Positions 34,441-44,120 of a stretch of DNA of 64,000 nucleotides are shown here, piece after piece. Numbering within the stretch: position 1 is the first letter of the stretch; the number at the start of each line of letters is the position of its first letter. This DNA is from Methylobacterium persicinum. GTDB taxonomy: Bacteria > Pseudomonadota > Alphaproteobacteria > Rhizobiales > Beijerinckiaceae. Below the pieces are notes generated by a model. The model had not been told where the DNA came from and did no database searches. It saw nothing but the letters and a program-made list of their open reading frames with translations. Position numbers and translations under genes: made by a program. The stretch spans positions 38,154 through 102,153 of the forward strand of contig NZ_BPQX01000063.1 of the NCBI RefSeq assembly GCF_022179525.1, read 5' to 3'.

Positions 34441-36150
34441 TCAGGCGTGGCCCTCGGCCGAGATGGTCCCGCGGACCAGGCGGCGGTTCCTGCGGGGAAG
34501 GGGGTCGTTGAGCACGATCCCGAGGACCCGGCCATTGGCCGAGCGCAGGGCGCGGACAGCTTCCGCGAGCTGATCGAGCTTGGTCCGGTTGAGGGCCGCG
34601 ACGAGCACGATGCCCGAGAGCATGCCGGCGATCGCCTGCGCATCCGACGACGCTTCCAGGGGAGGCAGGTCGAGGATGAGGTCCCGCGCCCCGTTGTACT
34701 GGGTCAGGGCCGCGCGCATCGCGTGGGTCCCGAGGAAGGCGTTGGGATCGGCCATCTGGTCCGACGCCACCGCGGGCACGAAGCCGAGGGAGGTCGTGAG
34801 CCTCACCTCGGGGAGGTCGATGCTCCCCGGCGACGAGTGGATGAAGTTGTCGAGACCGGCCTCGCTGTTGGGGGCGAAGCGCCGGGTCAGGTCGGGCTTG
34901 TGCAGGTTGGCATCGACGAGCACCACCCGGCTGTTCGAGGCCGCGAGCAAGCCGGAGAGGTTCGCGGTGAGCGCGCTGCAACCGTCGCCCTCCCGGCACG
35001 ACACGAAGCCGATCGAGACCTGGTTGGCCTTCGTCCGCGCCGCGAAGAGGACGGTGCGCAGGAGGCGCAGGGACCGGGCGAAGTCCGATCCGGGCTGGTC
35101 CAGGGCGGTGGTATCCGACAGCCGCCCCGGCCGCAGGCGCGGGACGAACACAAGGCAATCGATCCCCAGGACGCGCCGGATCTGAGCCGGCGAGCGCACC
35201 GTCCGGTCGAAATTGTTCATGATCGCGATGAAGGCGACGCCGGTGACGAAGCCGAACAGGATCCCGAACAGGAGGTTGAGCTTCGTCTGCGGGTAGGCGG
35301 CGGCCAAGGGCCGGAGCGCCGCGCCGACGATGCGGGCATCGGAGTCGGGGAACTGGAAGTCGGTGATGACGCCGCTCGCGACGGCCTCGTCGGCCGCCTT
35401 CTTCTCGGCCTGGATCAGGGTGATCCGGCCCTGGAGGAACTCGGTCCCGCGCTGCTCCGAGACGCCGTGGACGAGCACTTGGTCGCGGATGTAGGCGGCG
35501 GCGATCGAGTTGGTGAGGCGGGCGGTCGCGTCGGGGTTGAGGCCGCGGAACGACACCTCGATCACGTAGGATTGGCCGAGCCGCCGGACCTGGACCCGGT
35601 CGGAGAAGTTCTGGAACGCGATCTCGCGGGCCTGGGCGGCCGCCTGTTCCGGGGTGGATGTCCCGCCACGCGAGAACGTCAGCAGACCCATGACGCCGCC
35701 GACGATCCGGCTGACGAACCCCGGGGGCTTGGGCGCGAAGGCCGGGTCGGCATTGAGGTTCAGGGTGTCGAACACGTAGCTCAGGTTGCGCACCGAGCGC
35801 ACGATCTGAAGCTGGCTCTCGGCCTGCGCGCTGTCGAGGATCGGGGCGACCGCCGAGGCCGCCGTCGCCGCGTCGGCGCCGGGGGGAAGGCGCACCCTCG
35901 GCTCCAGGGCGATCTGCGCCGAGGAGACGTATTCGGGCTGCGCCATCAGGGTGTAGGCGAGGCTGGCCGCGAAGCAGAACAGGAGCCACAGGATCAGCAG
36001 GAGGCCCTGCCGCCGGACCGCGGCGACCAGGTCTCCGATCCAGGTGGCCCCGGGATCGTCCTCGGCAAAGCGCATATCGATATGCTCGAGGCCCGGAAGC
36101 GCATCCGGATGGGGCTCGTCCGCACGGACGATGGGGCTGGTGTAGGTCAT
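34441..36150 (-). CDS. ExoP/Wzc-like polysaccharide co-polymerase with degenerate kinase domain
   Basis: A 569-residue protein whose ATG overlaps the stop of the GT2 gene (ATGA). Wzz region with TM helices near 51-70 and 293-311 and a proline-rich second-TM approach. The cytoplasmic domain has VSIGFVSCREGDGCSALTANL (386-393), where the Walker A Lys expected in GEGKS is Cys391, then VVLVDANLHKPDL (Walker A') and DLILDLPPLEASSDA. No C-terminal tyrosine cluster is present. It should regulate chain length and export but may not be an active tyrosine kinase. Confidence 0.85.
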   Translation of the reverse strand: MTYTSPIVRADEPHPDALPGLEHIDMRFAEDDPGATWIGDLVAAVRRQGLLLILWLLFCFAASLAYTLMAQPEYVSSAQIALEPRVRLPPGADAATAASAVAPILDSAQAESQLQIVRSVRNLSYVFDTLNLNADPAFAPKPPGFVSRIVGGVMGLLTFSRGGTSTPEQAAAQAREIAFQNFSDRVQVRRLGQSYVIEVSFRGLNPDATARLTNSIAAAYIRDQVLVHGVSEQRGTEFLQGRITLIQAEKKAADEAVASGVITDFQFPDSDARIVGAALRPLAAAYPQTKLNLLFGILFGFVTGVAFIAIMNNFDRTVRSPAQIRRVLGIDCLVFVPRLRPGRLSDTTALDQPGSDFARSLRLLRTVLFAARTKANQVSIGFVSCREGDGCSALTANLSGLLAASNSRVVLVDANLHKPDLTRRFAPNSEAGLDNFIHSSPGSIDLPEVRLTTSLGFVPAVASDQMADPNAFLGTHAMRAALTQYNGARDLILDLPPLEASSDAQAIAGMLSGIVLVAALNRTKLDQLAEAVRALRSANGRVLGIVLNDPLPRRNRRLVRGTISAEGHA

Positions 36151-37055
36151 AGGGAGGCAGCCCGTTCCGGGGTCAGGCGCAAGCGCACGAGGTCGAGGGC
36201 GGCGATCAGGTTGCCGCGGAGCCGGCCGCGCCGGTCCACATAGGGTTCCGGCCGGGCCGACTTGGCGATGTTGGCCATGACGTTGCGGCTGATCTGCCTG
36301 AGGGCTTCCCGCGTCGTCATGGTCCGCTTCCGGCTCAGATAGATGGGGTTCATGATCTGAGAATAGCCGAACTTGAGGCCCGACACCCTTCCGCCCTTGG
36401 TACCGAGATGGACGCCGTAGGCCTTGCCGATCTTGATCCGCCGGCCCCCGCGTTTCGCCAGCGCACCGCCGAAATCCCTGTCCTCCAACCACCCGTAGAG
36501 GACGAGCCTCTCGTCGAAGCGAAGCCCCTCGATGGCCGTCCGCCGGAAGGCCATGTTGCAGCCGTAGGGGCTCTCGTCCTCGACGACCCAATCGCTGCGG
36601 GACGGGTCGTGCGCGGCGATGCGGGCGAGGGCCTCCTCCCGGGTGAGGCCCGGCCCCATGATGCCGTCCGCGATCACGCAGCCGGTGATGCACGCGATCT
36701 TGGGATCGGACAGGAAGGTATCAGAGACCGTCTCGAGCCAGCGGGGGTCCGGGTAGAAGTCGTCGTCGAAGAAGACGAGCCAGTCGATGTCGTCGGGCAC
36801 GACGTCCAGGATCCCGTTGCGCTGGCGCGGCAGGCCGGGCTCCCGGTAGATCACGGTAACGTCCGGATCCGAAGCGATGGCGCCGACATCCCGCGGCTCC
36901 GTGCAACAGACCACGATCGCGTGCGGCTTGAGACTCTGGCCGGCGAGGTTGGAAAGCATCGCCGCGACCTGGTCGGGCCGGCCCTTCGTCGCGATGCCCA
37001 CGCAGACGCGGGCGCCGTTCGCCCCTGGCTCGCGACGGGCTTGTGTGATCGTCAT
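36147..37055 (-). CDS. GT2 family glycosyltransferase
   Basis: A 302-residue protein from ATG 37055; the longer frame to 37094 adds an Arg-rich stub. CVGIATKGRPDQVAAMLSNL begins the nucleotide-binding fold, DWLVFFDDDFYPDPRWLE carries the DxD, and YGCNMAFRRTAIEGLRFDERLVLYGWLEDRDFG carries the ED catalytic/acceptor motif. It is a cytoplasmic inverting transferase adding one sugar to the EPS repeat unit. Confidence 0.9.
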   Translation of the reverse strand: MTITQARREPGANGARVCVGIATKGRPDQVAAMLSNLAGQSLKPHAIVVCCTEPRDVGAIASDPDVTVIYREPGLPRQRNGILDVVPDDIDWLVFFDDDFYPDPRWLETVSDTFLSDPKIACITGCVIADGIMGPGLTREEALARIAAHDPSRSDWVVEDESPYGCNMAFRRTAIEGLRFDERLVLYGWLEDRDFGGALAKRGGRRIKIGKAYGVHLGTKGGRVSGLKFGYSQIMNPIYLSRKRTMTTREALRQISRNVMANIAKSARPEPYVDRRGRLRGNLIAALDLVRLRLTPERAASL

Positions 37056-37169
37056 CGTCCGCCTCCGCATCGTCCGTGTTGCGGGCCCGCGCAATCGGTT
37101 CTGTCCAAATCCATCCTCATCCGCGGCGAAGCCGATCCGAAACGACGTTCATGAGTATCCGCGAAGGCC

Positions 37170-38324
37170 TTACAGTCGATTGAGCAGATCGAGATAGGTC
37201 CGGGCCGAAGCACGCCAGGAGAAGTGCCCGACCCGCTCGCGGCCCCGGCCGCGCAGGTCGTCCTGCAGCGAGGGCGAGGCGGCGAGCCTGCGGAAACAGG
37301 CGAGCCACGCCTCACTCTCCTCCGGATCCGCCAGCAGGGCGGCATCGCCGCAGATCTCCGGCATGCAGGAGCGATCCGAGGAGACGACCGGGCACCCGAG
37401 CGCCATCGCTTCCACGATGGGGATGCCGAACCCTTCCGAAAGGGACGGAAAGGCGAGGCACAGGGCGTGCGCGTAGAGCCAGGCCAGATCGTCGTCCGAG
37501 ACGTAGCCGAGACGGTGGATGTTCGTGGCCTCAACCGCCTGCATCTGCGCGAAGATCTGAGCGGATCCGCCCGCCACGACGAGGTCGAGGCCCATCGCGT
37601 CGAGGGCCGGGGCCTGCTTCAGGATGAAGGCCGCGTTCTTGTGCTTGGCCTGGCTGCCGAGGAGCAGCAGGAAGGGGCGGATGTCCCGGAGGCGCTGGCC
37701 GAGGTCGGAGGCGGCCCCGTTCCACCGGGAGGTGTGCTCGTGCCCGTTGGGCACGACCGTGATCGTCCCGGCGGGGATCCCGAGGTGGTGGGAGAGGCGC
37801 TGCGCCGACGTCTGCGACACCGAGGTGATCACCGCCGCCCGGCGGGCGAGGCCCGGCAGCAGGAGACGGTAGACGAGGCGGAAGGCGAGACTGTAGCTGT
37901 CGGGCTCGTCGAAGACGTTGGTGTCGTGCATGCACACGATCTGCCGCCGGACGGCGACGGGGCCCGTGTTGCACAGGTTGAGCAGGGGCGGCTTGGCGCG
38001 AAACGGCAGGATCGTCTGCTCCCAGGCATGCCCGGAGGCGCCCCCCGTGGCCAGCGGCGCGATGGCGGCAAGGCCCGGTCCTTCCGCCCCCGGCGGCAGG
38101 ACCAGGGTCCCCCGCCCTGCCCCCTCGCCCAGCAAGCTGTCCATCTCCGAGACGATCTCGCGGGCATAGCGCTGCACGCCAGTCACGGGCTGGCCGTAGA
38201 ACCGCCCGTTGATCGCGAAGGCCGCGCCCGTCGGGGAACGGTCCTGGCGTTCGACGGGGCGGGCGATCCGGCTCGTCGGATCCTCGGCGGCCTTCTTCAA
38301 AGGGACGAACTCCACACTGTTCAT
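37170..38324 (-). CDS. GT4 family glycosyltransferase
   Basis: A 384-residue protein. The N-domain contains RFYGQPVTGVQRYAREIV; the C-domain has FLLLLGSQAKHKNAAFIL, IHRLGYVSDDDLAWLYAHALCLAFPSLSEGFGIPIVEAMALGCPVVSS with the EGFGxxxxE GT4 signature. Start and end overlap its neighbours by four bases (ATGA) at 38321. It is part of the EPS operon. Confidence 0.92.
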   Translation of the reverse strand: MNSVEFVPLKKAAEDPTSRIARPVERQDRSPTGAAFAINGRFYGQPVTGVQRYAREIVSEMDSLLGEGAGRGTLVLPPGAEGPGLAAIAPLATGGASGHAWEQTILPFRAKPPLLNLCNTGPVAVRRQIVCMHDTNVFDEPDSYSLAFRLVYRLLLPGLARRAAVITSVSQTSAQRLSHHLGIPAGTITVVPNGHEHTSRWNGAASDLGQRLRDIRPFLLLLGSQAKHKNAAFILKQAPALDAMGLDLVVAGGSAQIFAQMQAVEATNIHRLGYVSDDDLAWLYAHALCLAFPSLSEGFGIPIVEAMALGCPVVSSDRSCMPEICGDAALLADPEESEAWLACFRRLAASPSLQDDLRGRGRERVGHFSWRASARTYLDLLNRL

Positions 38325-39736
38325 GCCCGCCCGCCCACCGGAACCGGAGAAGACGGAGAGGGTCCGGGCACGGGACGCGGGGCGGGCGTATGCGACGCGG
38401 CGATCAGGCCGAGGACCGAGGCAGCGCCGACGCCGATATCGGGAATGGTGGAGACGACGAGATACATCGAGAGGGTGGGCAGCAGGCTGAGCTTCAGCGC
38501 CGTGGAGAACACCGCCACGTCCTTCGGAGCCTCCCGGGGCATCGTCAGGAGTTGCTGGGCGATGAAGCCGAACATCATGAGTGCCCCGAACACGCCGGTG
38601 CTCCCCAGGATCGACACCGCCCAGTTCGACACGCGGATGGAGCCAAGGCCGGCCCCCATGCCGCCCGTATCGAGGAAGGCGTGCCAGCCGATCCGGGTCC
38701 ACATGCTGCGCTCGGCATAGGAGGCCGACTTCGTCTTCTCGTAGAGGAGACCGTCGATCACCGAGTAGACCGGATCGAGGAGATTCGGCTTCATGACGAT
38801 CCCCGCGAAGACCGCGAAGAGTGCCAGGAAGAGGACGGCGAGCTCGAAGTTGAGCCCGGCACGGCGCGGATTGTACGTATCGAAGATGCGGTAGACGAGG
38901 TCCGCCCCGTAGACGAGGCCCAGCACGCCGAGGCCCACCAAGCCGGTGGCCGACGTGGAGAGGATGGTCATCAGCCCGAGCAGCGCGATGGCGACCAGGA
39001 CGGAGGTCTGCTCGGCGCCCTTCTCGTAGAGGGGCCTGAGATAGATGAGGGACGCCATCAGGCCCGCGCAGGCCGTCCCGAAGGTCGACGCCTCCGGCAT
39101 CAGGCCGACCACGCGCTTGGCGCCCTCGGCCTCCACATCGACCAGGAAGGAGTAGGTCGCCGTGCGGAAGGGCTCGAGGACCGAGCCGATGTGGAGCGAG
39201 TAGGTGATGAGGTCGACGACGCCCGTGAGGAACAGGACGTAGGCCGCCCAGACCAGGGCGAGGCGGTAGTGCCGCCTCAGGGAGGCCGATTGGCCGATGA
39301 TGGAGAAGGTCAGGGCCGTCCCGTAGGACAGCATGAGGTAGCAGGATTGCGTGTAGTTGCCCGAGCTCGGCCGCAGGATGTCGGTTCCGGAGATGGGCGC
39401 CGAGATCGGCACGACCTCCAGGAGGCCGAGGAAGGCCCGCGGCAGGATCACTGCCCCGAAGACCCCATAGCCGATGAAGGTCGTGAACAGGATCATCCGC
39501 TGGGGATCGAGGGCGGATTCGATCCCCCGGGTGATGTTGCCCCGCTGGACCAGCGCTTTGCACACGAACAGGGCGGCGCAGGCCGATTGGGGCAGCAGGT
39601 TCACGCCGCCGCTGAACGGCAGCATCTGCAGGCTGCCGAAGGCCCCGGTGATCATCAGCAGATAGAGAAGGCTGGGACCGCGCGAGAGCACCGCGGCGAT
39701 CATCAGGACCCACAGGACGGCGGCGGGCCAGCTCAC
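38321..39736 (-). CDS. polytopic EPS polymerase-like protein (Wzy/ExoQ-like)
   Basis: A 471-residue protein with about ten hydrophobic helices and a mid-protein periplasmic loop (EVVPISAPISGTDILRPSSGNY). GLMPEASTFGTACAGLM and GMGAGLGSIRVSNWAVSILGSTGVFG recall the conserved loops of O-antigen ligase/polymerase-type proteins. Position between export and glycosyltransferase genes supports polymerisation of the repeat unit. No sequence motif alone proves it. Confidence 0.7.
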   Translation of the reverse strand: MSWPAAVLWVLMIAAVLSRGPSLLYLLMITGAFGSLQMLPFSGGVNLLPQSACAALFVCKALVQRGNITRGIESALDPQRMILFTTFIGYGVFGAVILPRAFLGLLEVVPISAPISGTDILRPSSGNYTQSCYLMLSYGTALTFSIIGQSASLRRHYRLALVWAAYVLFLTGVVDLITYSLHIGSVLEPFRTATYSFLVDVEAEGAKRVVGLMPEASTFGTACAGLMASLIYLRPLYEKGAEQTSVLVAIALLGLMTILSTSATGLVGLGVLGLVYGADLVYRIFDTYNPRRAGLNFELAVLFLALFAVFAGIVMKPNLLDPVYSVIDGLLYEKTKSASYAERSMWTRIGWHAFLDTGGMGAGLGSIRVSNWAVSILGSTGVFGALMMFGFIAQQLLTMPREAPKDVAVFSTALKLSLLPTLSMYLVVSTIPDIGVGAASVLGLIAASHTPAPRPVPGPSPSSPVPVGGRA

Positions 39737-39743
39737 CGCCGCC

Positions 39744-41054
39744 TCAGAAGTCGTTCACGGGGCCACCCAGGGTGCGCGCGGTCTCGGCGCTCATCCCCGG
39801 AACCGAACCCTTGGCCGCGTCCGTGAGGTGAGGCTGGACGCGGACGACGTCGCCGGGCTGGAGAAGGTCGTTCTCGTCCGCCGAGATCTGCTCCGACTTG
39901 CCGTCGCGGCGGCGGAGGATCGTGTATTCCGGCTTGGAATAAGCCTCCGCGTTGGCGACGACCGTCGCCGGGGAACGGATCTCCGCCTGGTAGAGGAGGT
40001 TCCGGGCGGCTTCCAGCTTCGCCGTCGTCTCGTTCAGCCTGATGCGGGTCTCGGCCAGCTCCTGGAGGGCCGTGTTGCGGCGCTGGTCCTTCACGTCCAG
40101 GATGTCGCGGTCGGCCTTCGAGATGTCCTGCCGGGCGCGGATCACGGCGATCTGCGTGTCGAGACGGTTCGATTCGAGGGTTGCAATGGTCTGCGACGTC
40201 TCCACCTGCCGCGGCATCGCCGACAGGCCCCTGTTGACGAGGCCGGTCACGCGGGCCAGCTCGGTCTTCATGATCTCCAGCTGGTCGGCGGTCGTGGAGT
40301 CCTTTGACGAGAGCGAGGCGATCTGCTCCGTCAGGAAGTCCTTGGTCTGCTTGAGATTGGCGATCTGCGCGGTCAGCGACGCCCGGCGGGTGTCGAGGGC
40401 CATGCGCTCCTCGCGCATAATGCGCGCGACTTCCGGATCCTTGGAGCGGGATTCCAGCTCAGGCGGGAAGGTGAGGGGCGCATCCTTGATCTCGGCGTCG
40501 AGCCGGACCTGCTTCGCGATCAGGGCGAGACGGGTCGCGGCGAGCTGCTTGATCTCCCCCCGCGACTGGACGGCATCACGCACGAATTGCAGCAGGACGT
40601 CGGTGGGCACCCGCTGGATGCCCCCCGCGAGGCTGACGCCCTGAAGGACGGTGAGGTTCGGCCGGTACTCGTATCCGCCCGGCTTCTCGACGCTGCCCGT
40701 CACGTAGAAGGGGCGGAACTTGATGATCTGCACCGAGGCATCGGGCTTGGTGGCGAGCCCGGCCTTGGTCTTCAGGCGGTCGGCGATGTCCGCGGCGATG
40801 TCCGACGTCGTGCGCCCGCTCGCCTCGATCTCGCCGACCACGGGAAGGGAGACCCTGCCGGATGCGCCGACGGTGAACTCGCCGTTGAAGGCCTGCCATT
40901 GATAGGCTTCGCCCGTCCCGGCGCGCAGATCCGACACCTTGACCTGGAGCTGGTCCAGCGGTCCCAACCGGTAGGCGTCCTCCGCCCAGACCGCGCCGGC
41001 GCTGGCCAATAGGACGGCCCCCGCCAGATGCAGCGCTCGAAGACACGTCCTCAT
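39744..41054 (-). CDS. ExoF/Wza-like polysaccharide export protein
   Basis: A 436-residue protein with a signal peptide (ASAGAVWAE). AYRLGPLDQLQVKVSDLRAG and GEFTVGASGRVSLPVVGEIEASGRTTSDIA are the Poly_export (PES) domain; FYVTGSVEKPGGYEYRPNLTVLQGVSLAGG is the SLBB-like domain. Residues about 190-350 are a long coiled coil, then a second SLBB-like end. Similar to the ExoF type, with periplasmic rather than outer-membrane emphasis. ATG 41054 lies 7 bp after the upstream gene. Confidence 0.88.
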   Translation of the reverse strand: MRTCLRALHLAGAVLLASAGAVWAEDAYRLGPLDQLQVKVSDLRAGTGEAYQWQAFNGEFTVGASGRVSLPVVGEIEASGRTTSDIAADIADRLKTKAGLATKPDASVQIIKFRPFYVTGSVEKPGGYEYRPNLTVLQGVSLAGGIQRVPTDVLLQFVRDAVQSRGEIKQLAATRLALIAKQVRLDAEIKDAPLTFPPELESRSKDPEVARIMREERMALDTRRASLTAQIANLKQTKDFLTEQIASLSSKDSTTADQLEIMKTELARVTGLVNRGLSAMPRQVETSQTIATLESNRLDTQIAVIRARQDISKADRDILDVKDQRRNTALQELAETRIRLNETTAKLEAARNLLYQAEIRSPATVVANAEAYSKPEYTILRRRDGKSEQISADENDLLQPGDVVRVQPHLTDAAKGSVPGMSAETARTLGGPVNDF

Positions 41055-41061
41055 GCGATCC

Positions 41062-42015
41062 TCATGCCCTCTGGAAAGCTGCGGTGGCAGCCATCCGATT
41101 CGTATGCCGAACTGTCGTCCCACGCGATAGCAGGATGATCAGTAATCCGCTCGCCAAGCCAAGTCCGCCCATCATCATCACGAGCGGAACCATCTTCGGG
41201 TACGCGACCCCGACCGCCCGGCTGGCCGGCCCGAGGAGGCGTACGTCCGCGTCGGGCATGGCGTCCTCGGGGATGACGCCGAAGCGGCTCCCGGCCTCGG
41301 CGGCCATGACCTGCCCCATCAGGTTCGACAGGCGGCTTTCCAGGTAGACGCCGCGCCGCTGCTCGCGGGCGAGGACGCCGCGGAGCCGGTAGGCCGCGTA
41401 GGTCGACGCGATCGCGTTGACGATCCGGCTCGCCTGCTCGGCGCTCTGGGCCCGGTAGGAGATCTCGATCACGTAGGACAGGCCGAGCCGGCGTGCCCTC
41501 ACGCGCCCGAGGAAGGCGTTGAACGCCTCGATAGATTGGGCGTCCTCGGCCGGGATCTGCCGGAAGCGGTCGATCCTGGCGCCGAGGAAGGCCCACAGGC
41601 CGTCGGACCCCGACCGGATCTCCGGCGCGTCGGCGAGGTTCTGGTTCTTGAACACCTGATAGAGCAGGCGCTGCGAACTCAGGATGCGCAATTCCGTCTC
41701 GCACTGATCGCTGTCGATCACGAGTTGGTAGAAGTGCCGCAGGTTCTCGGGTCCGTCGTTGACCACCATCTGCGGCTGAAGAAGGATCTGCGTGGACGCG
41801 ATGAAATCGGGGTGCAGCAGCTTCGTGTAGACGGCGGCGGAGGCGACGAAGGCCATCACCCACACTACGAGGAAGACGATTCTCCGCCGCAGCAGGCGCA
41901 GGACGTCCGTCACGGTCGCGCTCGCGTCCGTCACGGACCGCTCACCGGTCCAGATCGACTGGCTCGTGGACGGGCCCATCGACTGGCCGCCCGCCGGGGC
42001 CTGGAGGTCCTTCAT
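41062..42015 (-). CDS. Wzz-type chain-length protein
   Basis: A 317-residue protein. A helix at VFLVVWVMAFVASAAVYTKLL, a periplasmic domain with LGLSYVIEISYRAQSAEQASRIVNAIASTYAAYRLRGVLAREQ, and a C-terminal Wzz-like helix (MVPLVMMMGGLGLASGLLIILLS). No ATPase domain. This is a second co-polymerase beside the ExoP/Wzc-like protein at 34441-36150; both share the QSYVIE/LSYVIEISYR segment, suggesting a split or duplicated function. Confidence 0.85.
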   Translation of the reverse strand: MKDLQAPAGGQSMGPSTSQSIWTGERSVTDASATVTDVLRLLRRRIVFLVVWVMAFVASAAVYTKLLHPDFIASTQILLQPQMVVNDGPENLRHFYQLVIDSDQCETELRILSSQRLLYQVFKNQNLADAPEIRSGSDGLWAFLGARIDRFRQIPAEDAQSIEAFNAFLGRVRARRLGLSYVIEISYRAQSAEQASRIVNAIASTYAAYRLRGVLAREQRRGVYLESRLSNLMGQVMAAEAGSRFGVIPEDAMPDADVRLLGPASRAVGVAYPKMVPLVMMMGGLGLASGLLIILLSRGTTVRHTNRMAATAAFQRA

Positions 42016-42045
42016 CGCGACCGACCCCGCCTGCCCTCGCGGCGG

Positions 42046-43218
42046 TCACCCATAGGCCGGCCGCCTGCGCTTGAGGAGGACCTTGCCGCCTTCGCCCGAC
42101 GTGGCGGCAGCCGGCGGCTCCTGGCCGTAGGAGGCCGCCCAGGCGTCGGCGATGGCATCGCGCATCTGGCGCTCGAACCGGGCGGGATTGAACTGGCGCG
42201 CATGCAGGACGATGTCCGCGGAATCGATGTCCATGCGCTCCAGGCGTGCGATGGCATCGATCAGGGAATCCTGGCTCTGCTCGTCGAAGAAGACCCCCGT
42301 GCGCCCGTCCACCACCGTCTCGGTGGCGCCGCCCCGGCCATAGGCGACGACGGGCCGCCCGCTCGCCATCGCCTCCACCGGGACGATGCCGAAATCCTCT
42401 TCGCCGGGGAAGATGAGGCCCCGGGCCCTGGCGTAGTGGTGGCGCAGCTGCGCAAAGGGCTGCGCGCCGAGGATCTCGACGGTCGGCCCCGCCAAGGCAC
42501 GCAGCTCGGACAGCATCTCGCCACCGCCGATCACGACGAGGCGGCGGCCCGTGGCGTTGAAGGCCCGCACGGCAATGTCCGGCCGCTTGTAGCGGACGAG
42601 TTCGCCCACCATCAGGTAATAGTCGCCCACCTCCTCCGGCCCGACCGGGGAGAAGGCGTCGATGTCGACGGGCGGGAACACGATGCCCGCATCCCGGCGG
42701 TAGTAGCGGCGGATGCGGGCCGCCACCGTGCCGGAATTGGCGACGAACCGGTCCACCCGGGCGGCCGAACTCTCGTCCCACATCCGCAGGTAATGGGTCA
42801 GCAGCGGCATCGACAGCCGCGTCAGGCGCCCCGCCCCCTCCCGGTAGTCGTGGTACATGTTCCAGATGTAACGCATCGGGGAATGGCAGTAGCAGACATG
42901 CACCGCCCCCTCCGGCGTCACGATACCCTTGGCCGGCCCGGATTCGCTGCTGATGATCAGGTCGTAGCCCCGCAGGTCCAGCTGCTCCAGCGCCAGCGGC
43001 ATGAGCGGCAGGTAGGACTTGTACATCCGCGCGGCGCGCGGAAGCTTGGCGATGAACGACGTCTTGATCGTATGCCGGCGCAGGTCGTCGGACAGGATCT
43101 CCGGGACCACGACATGGGTGAAGATGTCGGCCTCGGGATACATGCGGCCGAGGGCTTCGAGAACCTTTTCGCCGCCACGCATCCCCACCAGCCAGTAGTG
43201 GATGATCGCAACGCGCAT
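42046..43218 (-). CDS. GT4 family glycosyltransferase (WbaZ-like)
   Basis: A 390-residue protein. IIHYWLVGMRGGEKVLEALGRMYPEADIFTHV is the N-terminal acceptor region typical of WbaZ-like mannosyltransferases; CYCHSPMRYIWNMYHDY, YYLMVGELVRYKRPDIAV and ARGLIFPGEEDFGIVPVEAMASGRPVVAYGRGGATETV give the GT4 donor motif. Cytoplasmic; adds an early sugar in EPS repeat-unit synthesis. Confidence 0.9.
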   Translation of the reverse strand: MRVAIIHYWLVGMRGGEKVLEALGRMYPEADIFTHVVVPEILSDDLRRHTIKTSFIAKLPRAARMYKSYLPLMPLALEQLDLRGYDLIISSESGPAKGIVTPEGAVHVCYCHSPMRYIWNMYHDYREGAGRLTRLSMPLLTHYLRMWDESSAARVDRFVANSGTVAARIRRYYRRDAGIVFPPVDIDAFSPVGPEEVGDYYLMVGELVRYKRPDIAVRAFNATGRRLVVIGGGEMLSELRALAGPTVEILGAQPFAQLRHHYARARGLIFPGEEDFGIVPVEAMASGRPVVAYGRGGATETVVDGRTGVFFDEQSQDSLIDAIARLERMDIDSADIVLHARQFNPARFERQMRDAIADAWAASYGQEPPAAATSGEGGKVLLKRRRPAYG

Positions 43219-43304
43219 GAAGTCCTCCGGACCGGGTTCTCGGACAAAGCGCGCCGCGCCGCCGGTTTCGGGCGGAGGAAGCGCGCATACGATCGAAATG
43301 CGAC

Positions 43305-43335
43305 GTCACGGCTGCGGTTCGGCCGCAGCCGTGAC
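43305..43335 (-). terminator. strong hairpin between the priming transferase and GT4 genes
   Basis: A perfect 13-bp stem, GTCACGGCTGCGG (43305-43317) and CCGCAGCCGTGAC (43323-43335). It lies between two co-directional leftward genes, so it may be an attenuator or RNA-stabilising hairpin that separates expression of the priming transferase from the rest of the operon. Confidence 0.55.
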
Positions 43336-43415
43336 ATGATCCTTCAGACTTACAGCATCCTAAGGATAGATCACAACAGTTCGTTCACACAAAATTACGG
43401 AGAGTTAATATCCGT

Positions 43416-44120
43416 TCAGTAAGAACCCTTCACCAGGAAGACAGCCGGGACCGTCCGCAGGATGATGACCATATCGCCGGCAAAGCTGCGCGATTCGACA
43501 TACTGCCGATCGAGCCTGACCCGCTCGGCATAGCTCGTATCGGACCGGCCGCTCACCTGCCACATGCCGGTCAGGCCCGGACGGACCGCGAAATACGCAG
43601 AGGCCGCGTCGCCGTACTTCTCGACCTCGGCCTGGACGATCGGCCGGGGACCGACGAGGCTCATCTCGCCGCGGACGATGTTGATGAGCTGGGGGAGCTC
43701 GTCGAGGCTGGATTTCCGCAGGAGGTGGCCGACGAGGGTGACCCGCGGATCGTTCTTCAGCTTGTGGGTCTGCTCCCACTCCTCGCGGGCGGCGGGATTC
43801 GCGGCAAGGTGACGCCGCAGGATCTCGTCTCCATCGAGCCGCATGGAGCGGAACTTGAGGCAGCCGAAGGTCTTCCCGTTCCGCCCGAGCCGGCGATGGC
43901 TGTAGAACGGCGAGCCGCCATCGACGGCCGCGATCGCCACGCCCACCAGGGCGAAGAGCGGCAGGAGGAGGAACAGGCAGAGCAGGGCGACGCTGACGTC
44001 GAAGGCCCGCTTCAGGGCCTGATCGATGATTCGGGTCTGGCCGACCCTCTCATTCGTCAACGCGGTGCCCGCGATTCGTTTGAGCCGGTCTCCGGCAAGG
44101 GGCAAATTCAGGTGCCGCAT
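43416..44120 (-). CDS. ExoY-like undecaprenyl-phosphate sugar-1-P transferase
   Basis: A 234-residue protein. A single membrane helix ([23 protein letters not shown]) then [48 protein letters not shown] and [15 protein letters not shown], the full set of bacterial sugar-transferase motifs. It is the ExoY/WcaJ-type short form that starts repeat-unit assembly on undecaprenyl phosphate at the inner membrane. First gene of the leftward EPS set. Confidence 0.95.
   Translation of the reverse strand: MRHLNLPLAGDRLKRIAGTALTNERVGQTRIIDQALKRAFDVSVALLCLFLLLPLFALVGVAIAAVDGGSPFYSHRRLGRNGKTFGCLKFRSMRLDGDEILRRHLAANPAAREEWEQTHKLKNDPRVTLVGHLLRKSSLDELPQLINIVRGEMSLVGPRPIVQAEVEKYGDAASAYFAVRPGLTGMWQVSGRSDTSYAERVRLDRQYVESRSFAGDMVIILRTVPAVFLVKGSY

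Noticed and set aside
34298-35989. Long reverse frame of 563 codons in the EPS region
   Set aside because: A shadow of the ExoP/Wzc-like gene in another frame; Arg/Pro/Gly-rich without any domain.
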